DNA of 64,000 bases, taken from positions 496,001 through 560,000 of the forward strand of contig NZ_JBGOSE010000001.1 of the NCBI RefSeq assembly GCF_041538045.1, in the 5' to 3' direction. Below the pieces are notes generated by a model, which ran no database searches, was not told where the DNA came from, and was given only the letters and a program-made list of their open reading frames with translations. Numbering within the stretch: the stretch's first letter is position 1; each line of letters starts with the position of its first letter. Made by a program: the position numbers and the translations under genes. This document shows positions 26,740 through 35,064 of the stretch, piece after piece. This stretch comes from Aliiglaciecola sp041538045 (GTDB lineage: Bacteria > Pseudomonadota > Gammaproteobacteria > Enterobacterales > Alteromonadaceae).

Positions 26740-27606
26740 ATGCAGTGGGAAGGTATTGTTGAGTTTGTCTATGTCGCCGAGAACCAAAGTTTTACTCAGG
26801 CCTCTAAAAAAATGGCTATTTCAACTGCTCAAGTAAGCCGACAAATAAGTGCGTTGGAAAAGCGACTTAATATCAAACTGTTTTATCGCACAACACGCAA
26901 AGTATCCTTAACTGAAGAAGGTCGCGTTTTTTACCAGCACTGCCGCAGTCTAATGGATGGTTTAGAAGCCGCCGAGCGCGCCATAACAAACTTGCAATCG
27001 AAACCTCAAGGTAAGATAAAACTGACGGCACCGGTCACTTATGGTGAACAACAGATTTTGCCTTTGGTAAATAATTTCATGGCCCAGTACAGTGATATTG
27101 AAGTAAGGGCATTTTTAACTAATCAAAATGTAGACTTGCTTGAAGGTGGTTACGATTTAGCAATTCGTTTAGGGAAATTAAGTGATTCTTCAATGATGGC
27201 AAAAAAGCTAGGAACACGAACCAATTATGTTTGCGCATCGTCATCCTACCTAGATAGGTATGGGATTCCTCATTCTTTGTCAGAATTGACTCAACACAAT
27301 TGTTTGTTAGGAACCTTGGACTATTGGCGTTTTAAACAATCTGATAAAGAAAAAAATATGCGAGTGACGGGGAAAACACGTTACAACAGTGGTTTCGGAC
27401 TGGTTGATGCCGCGCTGAAAGGTTTAGGTATAGTGCAATTACCCGATTATTATGTTCAAGAACATATACAAAGTGGAAAACTGATCACTTTATTGGATAA
27501 TTATCGAGAGCCAGACGAGGGGATTTGGGCTATCTATCCTCAAAACCGCCATTTGTCGCCAAAAATTAGGCTGCTGGTGGATTATTTAGCGGAGCAATTA
27601 CAGTAA
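26740..27606 (+). CDS. LysR family transcriptional regulator
   Basis: This 288-residue LysR protein starts WEGIVEFVYVAENQSFTQASKKM and has the recognition helix VSRQISALEKRLNIKLFYRTTRKVSLTEEG split over residues 30-60. The substrate-binding domain carries IKLTAPVTYGEQ. It is divergent from frmA and so is the likely regulator of frmAB. Two in-frame ATGs (26728 and 26740) are possible starts; the second gives the usual LysR N-terminus. Confidence 0.85.
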   Translation: MQWEGIVEFVYVAENQSFTQASKKMAISTAQVSRQISALEKRLNIKLFYRTTRKVSLTEEGRVFYQHCRSLMDGLEAAERAITNLQSKPQGKIKLTAPVTYGEQQILPLVNNFMAQYSDIEVRAFLTNQNVDLLEGGYDLAIRLGKLSDSSMMAKKLGTRTNYVCASSSYLDRYGIPHSLSELTQHNCLLGTLDYWRFKQSDKEKNMRVTGKTRYNSGFGLVDAALKGLGIVQLPDYYVQEHIQSGKLITLLDNYREPDEGIWAIYPQNRHLSPKIRLLVDYLAEQLQ

Positions 27607-28180
27607 AAATGCTGCTCTGAGTGACCTATACCAATTTACTTGTTGCAGCTTTATTCTTTTTCTAGCGTTGCGGATCCCCATCAAAAATTTTTAGATATGT
27701 GGCAATTTCCACTTGAAACGAAAATCTCGTTCTAGAATTAACTACCTTCAAGTTTACTGACTCTTGAAAGCCAATATGTAGTCTGGCAACAAACTTCAGG
27801 TTATGTTCTCTGATTCTCTCACGTAAAGCTTTTCTGTTTACGGGGATAGTACACATTCAGCTGAAAGTTGAGTGACAGCCCGAACGTATAGCGGACCTTG
27901 GCTGTCATTTGAAAAGGTGGACAGCTCTGAGCGAACGTTAGGCAATTACTGTTTCGAATCTATAAAAGAGTACGAAACTTATAAAGTACATTTTCTGAGA
28001 TCTAGTCATCGGGGGCTCTGATGGAGGCCATCATGAACCTGAAGGTTCACAGAAAAATAAAGGGTATGTACCTAATCAATTTTAACAATTTCAAACGATT
28101 CCATGTGGAAACTCTTTCATGTATCTTGTTTTTACGTAATCTTCTAAGTAGTCTAAAATGAATATTAATAGGAGAAAATT
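27607..28180. other. Gene-poor stretch
   Basis: There are 574 bases without a convincing gene. It has one clear inverted repeat, TGACAGCC (27873-27880) with GGCTGTCA (27900-27907), and a small palindrome TGAACCTGAAGGTTCA near 28033. A 64-codon minus-strand frame at 27662-27856 has no recognisable features and is not called. Confidence 0.45.
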
Positions 28181-29200
28181 ATGATATTTCTTGATAAGTC
28201 CCAAGCATCATTGAAACTGTCTGTAATTCTAGTATTTTCCCTATTATCCTTTACTTTATTTAAAGCTAGTGCAAAAGAAAATCCAATTTTCGGAAGTTGG
28301 GTCGGGTATCACACAGCAGAAAATGCAAGCTTTCCAACATCAGCAGAGGTTTACGTATGGAATACTTCGGAAAACAAGATAAAGGCGGTATTCTTTTATG
28401 AATATGAAGGCTGCTATCTTGAACTGACGTTGACTGCCAACACAATGAAGTCATTAGAATTCTCAGCAAAAAATATAAAGAATAGCCATATTTGCAGGGT
28501 TGAAAAAATGGTTCTTTCACCTATTGATTCTGGTCTTGAATGGAATATGTACGTACCAAACAAAGGTAAATTCTATGAACAAGGTGAATTAAAAAAGGAT
28601 GTTCTTAGTGAACAAATGCAACACTTGCTAGCAACGAAATATCAAATCAAAGCTACTCTAGAGGAAAAACCTGAATTAACTAAAAAACAACCACTTAATA
28701 GCCCTATCGGTTGGTATTTAGTTAACGAAAATGGCCTTCACGAAATTATCGAAGATGACAGGTATTATCATACGGCTGAATGGAAGCAAGTACGAACCCG
28801 GACCTTAGACTCAACGTTATATACTCAACTCAACGGTCAAATAACCTCTCAAGGCGCTTGGAGTAATAAACGACAAGATTTTTCAATACAAGGACTTGTT
28901 TACATGCCGAATTTACCTGAATGCTCCTATTTTGGAAAAGAATATAACACGCAAATTTATGTTCCAGAATTCAAGCAAATACGGGATAACCAAACATTAG
29001 TATATCGTCGAAGTGAGGCATACAATAAATCTTACACGGCACCACCAGATGTTTGTATAAACGCTAAAGTGGATAAAGTAACGTGCAAAGTTTACAGTTG
29101 CAATCAATGGGAAGATGAAAAAGAACGCAGTTTTTCTTATATACTGCAAAAAAAAGACAAAGCAATGTGGTTAAACCAAAGACTCAATGGTTCACATTAG
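28181..29200 (+). CDS. Hypothetical secreted protein
   Basis: This is a 339-residue protein of no recognised family. The N-terminus has a signal peptide (LSVILVFSLLSFTLF, cleavage near ASAKE). The rest is rich in Trp, Tyr and charged residues with several Cys in the C-terminal third (CINAKVDKVTCKVYSCNQW), which could form disulfides in the periplasm. GGAGAAAATT precedes the ATG. It stands alone between gene-poor flanks and may be acquired or fast-evolving. Confidence 0.7.
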   Translation: MIFLDKSQASLKLSVILVFSLLSFTLFKASAKENPIFGSWVGYHTAENASFPTSAEVYVWNTSENKIKAVFFYEYEGCYLELTLTANTMKSLEFSAKNIKNSHICRVEKMVLSPIDSGLEWNMYVPNKGKFYEQGELKKDVLSEQMQHLLATKYQIKATLEEKPELTKKQPLNSPIGWYLVNENGLHEIIEDDRYYHTAEWKQVRTRTLDSTLYTQLNGQITSQGAWSNKRQDFSIQGLVYMPNLPECSYFGKEYNTQIYVPEFKQIRDNQTLVYRRSEAYNKSYTAPPDVCINAKVDKVTCKVYSCNQWEDEKERSFSYILQKKDKAMWLNQRLNGSH

Positions 29201-29514
29201 CTGAGTTCATTCTCTAACAACTTTGAACCTATGATCATCACACAAATCTAGTCACCACCACGTAGGCGGTGGTCTACTTCAACAACAAAATGGTCGTGAT
29301 ATTAACTCCCTAAACATAACGCGAAACCCATCATCACCCCGCTAACTCCTACTCTGTTAAAGGCTTCTAATAAATCATTATACACTCTGGCAATTAGGGG
29401 GAATTTGTCTGCGAATACTAAATTTTACACTTTTATCCTTCGAATAATTAATTGGTCGCTTAATGGGTAATAGGCCGAAGTAAAACACTTCGGCCTAAAA
29501 TAATCACGCTGGGG
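29201..29514. other. Intergenic stretch with a GTAG-headed hairpin
   Basis: The 314 bases contain no gene. On the minus strand, GTAG at 29273-29276 is followed by an ACCACC/GGTGGT-type imperfect hairpin (29254-29272). This resembles a solitary REP element with a stem sequence different from the tandem arrays elsewhere in the window. A terminator-like hairpin lies at 29471-29497. Confidence 0.4.
29471..29497. terminator. Hairpin downstream of tautomerase gene
   Basis: TAGGCCGAAGT and ACTTCGGCCTA form a perfect eleven-base stem with a five-base loop, 18 bases past the tautomerase stop on the minus strand. Confidence 0.5.
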
Positions 29515-29730
29515 CTACCCCTTTTGCATTGCATGCACCGCATCAGCTGTGAGTTGTTGTCCTCCAATAGCCCAATCACCTTCATTGGTTTCCTTAATTC
29601 TAACCCAAGTAACACCGCGCAGCGCTTCACCTTCAATTTTCACCATTGTATCGGTGATCTTTTCTATAATTTCTTTCTTCTGCTCTGGATTAAATACATT
29701 CTTGATTACATGTACGTCGATTAATGGCAT
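29515..29730 (-). CDS. 4-oxalocrotonate tautomerase family protein
   Basis: This 71-residue tautomerase has Pro1 after Met (MPLIDVHVIKNVF) and the C-terminal pattern EGDWAIGGQQLTADAV, found in many short tautomerases. ATG 29730 follows AGGAGAAAG. It is divergent from a CadC-like regulator 190 bases away, which may control it. Its substrate is unknown. It differs clearly in sequence from the tautomerase in the iac operon. Confidence 0.85.
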   Translation of the reverse strand: MPLIDVHVIKNVFNPEQKKEIIEKITDTMVKIEGEALRGVTWVRIKETNEGDWAIGGQQLTADAVHAMQKG

Positions 29731-29923
29731 GGTCTTTCTCCTAAAATAATAAATAAATAAATTATGCTTCAGCTGTTGCTTCAACATGCAAACAAGTTTA
29801 AACAAGCTTTCTAAAGCAAACATGGAGAAAAAGTGGGGATTAAATGGGGATTTCAATTGTGCAAAGCAGAAGTAGGTAGGTTAAACTTTAAACACTACGG
29901 TGCGTAATTTTTTGGATAATCTG

Positions 29924-31462
29924 ATGAAATATATGTTTGGTGACTTCGTTGTCGACACAGAGAGTTATTCTGTTACAAAATTCGGCGAACCTATTGCGTT
30001 GGAGCCGCAGGTATTTGACTTATTAAGTTACCTAGTCCGAAATAGCCAAAAAGTATTGTCGCGAGATGAACTGTTTGATCAAGTTTGGACTGGCAAAGTT
30101 ATAAGTGACACCACTCTAAGTGGCCATATTAAGTCAGTGCGTAAAGCACTTGATGATAGTGGTCAAAAGCAAAATTTCATCAAAACAGTTCATGGTAGAG
30201 GATACCAGTTTATTGCTTCGGTAAGGACTGACCTAAATACAAAGCCTTCAAGCTTGTCTATCGTAGAAGACGCGCCAAGCTGTTTTATTAACAAGGGGCC
30301 ATTGGTTGCAGTACTGCCATTTCAAAATATGAGTAGTGACCAAGAGCAGCAATATTTTGCTGAAGGTATGAGCGAGGACATTACAACTGAATTGTCGCGT
30401 TTCTCCGATATACAAGTGGTTGCTCGTCATTCTGCCTTTCAGTTGAAGGATGCCACTAACGCTACTGAATATTTTAAAGAAAAGCGATATTTAAACTATT
30501 TAGTGGAAGGTAAAGTTCGACGTTCACATCAGCGAGTTAGAATAAACATTCAACTTACCGATGCGTCCACAAGCCACACAATTTGGGCCGAAAAATATGA
30601 TCGCTCTGTAGAGCACGTTTTTCAAATGCAAGATGAAATAGTTGAAACAATCGTCTCTACCCTTAGCGGACAAATTCAAAAAGTCGAAATGACAAGAGCC
30701 TGCAATAGAGCAACGTCCAATATGCGTGCATATGATCATTTTTTGCGTGGACTTTCGGCGCACAAAAACGGTTACACCAGTAGAAATAATTTTGAAATTG
30801 CTAGCCAAGAGTTTTCTAAAGCCGTAGAACTTGACCCTAACTTTGCACGCGCACGCGCATGGTTAATCTGCGCTACTCAAAACATGTGGAAACTGATAAC
30901 AAAGGAATGCGTGGAAGAGGCCTTAAATGAAGCAAAATATGCACTTAGCCTAGACGGGGCGGAAAGTGAAGTTCACCGTATTCTGGGGGCTATTTACTTA
31001 TGGGCTAGAGAATACGAATTGAGCGGGTATCACTATCAAGAAGCCCGCCGACTAAGTCCAAATGATGCGCATATTGCAGTCAAAATGGGCCGCTATTTTG
31101 CATTTACCAATCAACTTAAAGAGGCACTTTCTTTAGTCAGGCATGCTATGTTTCTCAATCCTTTGCACCCTGGTTGGTATTTTCAAGAGTTAGGAGTGGT
31201 TTATTACAGCATGGATAAATTCGACACCGCCATCGTCACTTTCCAACGAAATTGGGAATTAGGTGCTTATGATCTCGCTTTTATTGCCGCTTGCCAAGTC
31301 GCTAATAACGATATCGCAGCCGCTCAAGTAAGCTGTCAGAAAGCGTTAGAATTAGAGCCTAATTCGTCTGTTAATCTTTTCACCCAGTTCGAAACATATC
31401 AGGATATTGATAAGAGCAAATTACTTGTTGAACGTATGCTAAAAGCTGGCTTTCCTGCTTAG
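29924..31462 (+). CDS. CadC/ToxR-type winged-helix regulator with TolB-like and TPR domains
   Basis: This 512-residue protein has an OmpR/PhoB-type winged helix at residues about 5-95 (LEPQVFDLLSYLVRNSQKVL, then VKTVHGRGYQF-like IKTVHGRGYQFIA). A TolB-amino-terminal-like segment follows, VAVLPFQNMSSDQEQQYFAE to about 230. TPR-like repeats then run to the end (FSKAVELDPNFARARAW, ALELEPNSS). Unlike CadC I see no membrane helix between DNA-binding and C-terminal parts, so it is probably cytoplasmic. Starts at 29900 (GTG), 29924 and 29933 are possible. Confidence 0.75.
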   Translation: MKYMFGDFVVDTESYSVTKFGEPIALEPQVFDLLSYLVRNSQKVLSRDELFDQVWTGKVISDTTLSGHIKSVRKALDDSGQKQNFIKTVHGRGYQFIASVRTDLNTKPSSLSIVEDAPSCFINKGPLVAVLPFQNMSSDQEQQYFAEGMSEDITTELSRFSDIQVVARHSAFQLKDATNATEYFKEKRYLNYLVEGKVRRSHQRVRINIQLTDASTSHTIWAEKYDRSVEHVFQMQDEIVETIVSTLSGQIQKVEMTRACNRATSNMRAYDHFLRGLSAHKNGYTSRNNFEIASQEFSKAVELDPNFARARAWLICATQNMWKLITKECVEEALNEAKYALSLDGAESEVHRILGAIYLWAREYELSGYHYQEARRLSPNDAHIAVKMGRYFAFTNQLKEALSLVRHAMFLNPLHPGWYFQELGVVYYSMDKFDTAIVTFQRNWELGAYDLAFIAACQVANNDIAAAQVSCQKALELEPNSSVNLFTQFETYQDIDKSKLLVERMLKAGFPA

Positions 31463-32250
31463 CTTGGAATCGTTATTCTTCACTACCTATTATTGCCGTA
31501 TCAAATCTATTTCGGCTAGCGAAAAACCGATAACAGTCATGTTGGAAAGTCGGCCTCGGTGTTTGTATAACGAGTTGCACTGTCCCCCCAATAGCGGTAA
31601 TATTTCTTGTCTTAAACGGACTGTGGTGGCTAAATTAACCAAAGTTCGCTTCACATCCTGAGTCATTCATCAGGTGTTTTATGTTGCTAATAGTGAGAAT
31701 TTCTCTCTTTAAGGGTTTTTAAATATTTTGACTCATCATAGGGTGTTTTTGTCTTCCAGCATTGATAAACAATTCTGATCCACTTGTAGGCAAGAGCTCT
31801 CACTGCCGATTGATGATACTTACCTTTTGAGCGAGCCTTCTCGCAGTACAAACCTGCCCAATAATATTAGTAGAGCGCAGGAATTGTGAGCTGAAGGATT
31901 AAGTGTGCAACGACTTCAATAAATTGTTTACATGTAACTGCTGTAATTACTCCTTGTTTGCGCAGTTAAAATGCGCATAATTACGACGTATTTGCTACAG
32001 GGCAGATTGATACCTCGAGAAGTCATAAAGTTTCCTACAATTTTGATTATGTGAAGCCTATGCTTTAAAGCTTATTAATCTGATAAATAGTCTGCAAATT
32101 CCCATTTTGTTCGACGAAGCTATATTAGGTTGATCTACTAGACATTGTTACCATCTCTAGAAAGCAAATTAAAAAACACGCCCAAAAGATTTTCAGTGTT
32201 ATCGTTTAGACATTAAATCGGGTTTGAATTTGTTAATTGATGGATTTTAA
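31463..32250. other. Long gene-poor stretch with transposase remnant
   Basis: In 788 bases I find no intact gene. The only recognisable content is the decayed IS110-type transposase end at 31687-31869. A short hairpin CCTGA/TCAGG near 31656-31674 could terminate the CadC-like gene. The rest is AT-rich and unassigned. Confidence 0.5.
31687..31869 (-). pseudogene. Remnant of IS110-family-like transposase C-terminus
   Basis: The minus strand reads YYWAGLYCEKARSKGKYHQ, then SAVRALAYKWIRIVYQCW and KTKTPYDESKYLKTLKER before a TAG at 31687-31689. This is the C-terminal pattern of IS110/IS116/IS902-type transposases, where a KGK-H motif is followed by ALAYKW-R and a TPYDE. Just upstream the frame has a TAA, and no catalytic DEDD part is recognisable. 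Only about 60 codons are left, so it is dead. Confidence 0.6.
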
Positions 32251-33024
32251 GTGAGTACCATTTTGAATGTTATAAAATTACTAGACCCTATTTCTAGGTT
32301 TCTCCAATGCTCAACTCCTCAATCATGGATAGATGAGGCCATCAAGCCCGATAATCTGCCAATCTTGCTAGTGGATCATGCGAATTGTGAGCTCAAAGCC
32401 GCGCAAACTGCAATGTTGTTGTTGCGTCGTTATGCGGTGGATAAAGAAAGTGGAGACGCGTTGTTGGCTTGGTTGAAGCCATTCGAAGACTTTGTTTATC
32501 GCAAAGTGGGTGATGGAAATTTTAAAGACCACGTTAACTTGTCAAAAAAATTGATCAGCAAATCCAACTTTGCCCACGGTGATGAGCTGATAAATAAAAT
32601 GGTTATGTTGATCAAAGAAGAACTGCACCATTTTCAGCAGGTGTGGGACATTATGCAAAGCCGTGGTATTGAATATAGCAATTTAACGGCTTCTCGGTAT
32701 GCCCGTGGCATGATGAAAGGTGTCCGTTCCCATGAACCTGCCAAACTAACTGATACTCTAATTTGTGGCGCATTCATTGAGGCTCGAAGTTGTGAACGTT
32801 TTGCCAAGTTAGCGCCATTTTTGGATGCAGAACTTGAGACCTTTTATATCTCTTTATTGCGCTCAGAAGCTCGGCACTTTCAAGATTACTTGAGCTTAGC
32901 GGATAAAATTTCACAGCAAGGCATTGAACAAAGAGTGGAGTGGTTTAAACAAAAAGAAGCGGAATTAATTCTATCTGATGATAGTGAATTCCGCTTTCAT
33001 AGTGGTGTTTTGGTGGGCGCGTAA
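32251..33024 (+). CDS. miaE: tRNA-(ms2io6A) hydroxylase MiaE
   Basis: The protein is 257 residues. It is a ferritin-like diiron monooxygenase that hydroxylates the isopentenyl group of 2-methylthio-N6-isopentenyladenosine in tRNA. Iron-ligand helices are visible: LVDHANCELKAAQTAM, IKEELHHFQQVWDIM, AFIEARSCERFAKL and SEARHFQDYL, giving the Glu and ExxH ligands. GTG 32251 is the best start. It has no obvious operon partner. Confidence 0.9.
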   Translation: MSTILNVIKLLDPISRFLQCSTPQSWIDEAIKPDNLPILLVDHANCELKAAQTAMLLLRRYAVDKESGDALLAWLKPFEDFVYRKVGDGNFKDHVNLSKKLISKSNFAHGDELINKMVMLIKEELHHFQQVWDIMQSRGIEYSNLTASRYARGMMKGVRSHEPAKLTDTLICGAFIEARSCERFAKLAPFLDAELETFYISLLRSEARHFQDYLSLADKISQQGIEQRVEWFKQKEAELILSDDSEFRFHSGVLVGA

Positions 33025-33260
33025 ACAGCGATTAATTAATCGGTTTTGCGGCATTGGATTGTGCACCACAAAGCTGATCACCATAGTAGTTATTTGTGTA
33101 ATTACAATCAGTTGTCTGGTTGTTGACTGCTTTAGCATTGAATATAGACTTAACGTTTTTGATTAGAGTTTGCATGTTATTCACCTTGTGTTAATTGAGG
33201 GGGTATCATGGCCTACTCAGATAAATATTTAAAATTGAATAAATCAATAAACTCATTCGA

Positions 33261-34169
33261 TTAATTAGAACCACACTTTTCCTCTAACTGGTCGTGAAAT
33301 ATATCTTTTAAAATCGTCAGATCCGAAGTTCTTACATAATTGGGCCTTATTATCAGCGCGATGGTGCGATGCGGGCCTGGTTCATTTAAGTGAATCGCGC
33401 GTAATTCTGACTGGTGATGTATAAGCTGATCTAATGCCATTTGTGGCACTAAGGTGGTGCCTAGCTTTCCTGCCACCATCTGCACTATGGTATGCAAGCT
33501 GGCAGAATCAAAATCAGACTGCTGTTTTTTGTTTTGTAAGCTACAGGCTACAAGCGCATGATCTTTTAAACAATGTCCGTCTTTCAACAGCATTAGCTTT
33601 TCAATTTCCATCTCTTCACTGGTGATTTCCTTCATTTGACTGGGGCTTTCGTCTTTATGACTTACCCAAAAAAAGTCTTCTTTCCAAAACGGGAAAGTCA
33701 TCAGTCCCTCTACCGGGTAGGGGAGTGCGAGCACTGCCGCATCTATATCACCGTTACGCACTAAATCCACTAACACATGAGACTGTTCTTCTACTATTTG
33801 CAATTTGAATTCCGGGTATTGTTGACGAACCTCTGGCAAGACTTTAGGTAACATATATGGACCAATGGTTGGAATAACCCCTAAGGTCATAGGTCGTGAT
33901 AGTGGCGCTTTATTTGTTTGCGCAAGTTGCATTAACTCGTCCATCTCAATTTTAATGCGTTTTGCCTTGGCTAAAATAATCTCGCCATCAGCGGTGATTA
34001 AGACTTGCTTGTTATTCCTTTCAAAAATTTGCAAGCCAATTTGCTTTTCCAATTCATTTATTGCGGTGCTTAATGCTGATTGGGAAACGTTGCAGGCTTC
34101 AGCTGCTTTTTTGAAGTGGCGGGTTTTTTCAATGGCCAGTGCGTATTTTAATTGTTTTAAAGAAACCAT
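33261..34169 (-). CDS. oxyR: Hydrogen-peroxide sensing LysR regulator OxyR
   Basis: This 302-residue LysR protein has MVSLKQLKYALAIEKTRHF and a LysR-type helix-turn-helix (SQSALSTAINELEKQIG). The redox switch is present as DGHCLKDHALVAC, with Cys200 and Cys209 in the C-x8-C spacing of E. coli OxyR (Cys199/208). It is divergent from ahpC, a classical OxyR target. ATG 34169 gives the normal N-terminus; an upstream start would add 25 unlikely residues. Confidence 0.93.
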   Translation of the reverse strand: MVSLKQLKYALAIEKTRHFKKAAEACNVSQSALSTAINELEKQIGLQIFERNNKQVLITADGEIILAKAKRIKIEMDELMQLAQTNKAPLSRPMTLGVIPTIGPYMLPKVLPEVRQQYPEFKLQIVEEQSHVLVDLVRNGDIDAAVLALPYPVEGLMTFPFWKEDFFWVSHKDESPSQMKEITSEEMEIEKLMLLKDGHCLKDHALVACSLQNKKQQSDFDSASLHTIVQMVAGKLGTTLVPQMALDQLIHHQSELRAIHLNEPGPHRTIALIIRPNYVRTSDLTILKDIFHDQLEEKCGSN

Positions 34170-34403
34170 AAGTGTTATTCCAAAAAATTGAACATTAGTA
34201 CAAGTAAATTCGATTGAGATTGATTGTATCAGTGGAAGCCACAAAACCAGGCATTTTTATAGTTCTAAAAAATAGAAGATAAGTATAGATTTAATTAAAT
34301 TTAACTGCACGTTGATTCGAACTATTATTCTCCCCGTCGAAAGCAAACACGCTTTTCAAACAAAACAATTTAAAGCAAATTTTTATTAAAGAGGAATACA
34401 AAC

Positions 34404-34967
34404 ATGGCTCAGATCGGAAAAACTATCCCAGAATTTAAAGCTCAAGCATTTCATAACGGCGAGTTCGTTGAAATAACGTCTGAAAGTGTTAAAGGAAAGT
34501 GGGGCATCTTCTTGTTCTATCCTGCTGACTTTACTTTCGTATGTCCTACTGAACTTGAAGACATGGCTTCACATTATGAAGAGCTTCAAGGTCTTGGTGT
34601 AGAGGTATATGCAGTATCAACTGACACGCATTTCTCTCACAAAGCATGGCACGATTCTTCAGACGCCATTGGTAAAATCAGCTTCCCAATGATTGGCGAC
34701 CAAACTGGCGCAATCACTCGCGGGTTTGATGTGATGATCGAAGAAGATCACATGGCACATCGTGGCACATTCTTGGTTGACCCTGATGGCGTTATCCAAG
34801 TAGCACACATTCACGCTGGCGGCATCGGCCGTAATGCAAAAGATATGGTTCGTAACGTTAAAGCAGCTCAATACGTACGTGAAAACGACGGTGAAGTATG
34901 TCCTGCAGCATGGGAACAAGGTCAAGAAACCCTAACTCCTAGCTTGGACCTAGTAGGAAAAATCTAA
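34404..34967 (+). CDS. ahpC: Alkyl hydroperoxide reductase subunit C (peroxiredoxin)
   Basis: This 187-residue typical 2-Cys peroxiredoxin reduces H2O2 and organic hydroperoxides. The peroxidatic Cys47 is in DFTFVCPTELEDM and the resolving Cys166 is in GEVCPAAWEQG. AGAGGAATAC lies upstream of the ATG. The downstream ahpF reduces it. Induction through the divergent oxyR gene is expected, although I could not read a clean OxyR tetranucleotide array in the gap. Confidence 0.95.
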   Translation: MAQIGKTIPEFKAQAFHNGEFVEITSESVKGKWGIFLFYPADFTFVCPTELEDMASHYEELQGLGVEVYAVSTDTHFSHKAWHDSSDAIGKISFPMIGDQTGAITRGFDVMIEEDHMAHRGTFLVDPDGVIQVAHIHAGGIGRNAKDMVRNVKAAQYVRENDGEVCPAAWEQGQETLTPSLDLVGKI

Positions 34968-34989
34968 ATTTAGATTAATCCACTAAAAC

Positions 34990-35032
34990 TGGCGGGTTAA
35001 AGGAGGTACAGACTTCCACCCGCCATTTTTTT
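34990..35032 (+). terminator. Attenuator/terminator between ahpC and ahpF
   Basis: TGGCGGGT and ACCCGCCA flank a second inner stem (GGAGG/CTTCC-like), followed by seven Ts. It lies between ahpC and ahpF and would reduce ahpF transcription relative to ahpC. Confidence 0.7.
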
Positions 35033-35064
35033 CACCAGTTTATTTGCAGTAAAAAGGTAACACT

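Noticed and set aside
27662..27856. 64-codon minus-strand frame
   Set aside because: Short, isolated, without a ribosome site or family pattern.
27873..27944. Integron attC site
   Set aside because: GTTAGGC at the right end and a TGACAGCC/GGCTGTCA hairpin are suggestive, but no matching RYYYAAC partner lies at a fitting distance and there is no cassette structure or integrase.
29254..29276. IS200/IS605-type terminal hairpin
   Set aside because: A GTAG-headed hairpin is present, but there is no adjacent transposase and no second end; it is noted only as a possible solitary REP.
31464..31661. 65-codon plus-strand frame after the CadC-like gene
   Set aside because: There is no ribosome site and no recognisable composition or motif; it begins two bases after the preceding stop by chance.
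34245..34403. OxyR binding site before ahpC
   Set aside because: ATAG tetranucleotides occur (near 34257-34290), but their spacing does not fit the four-box OxyR pattern, so no site is called although regulation by OxyR is expected.
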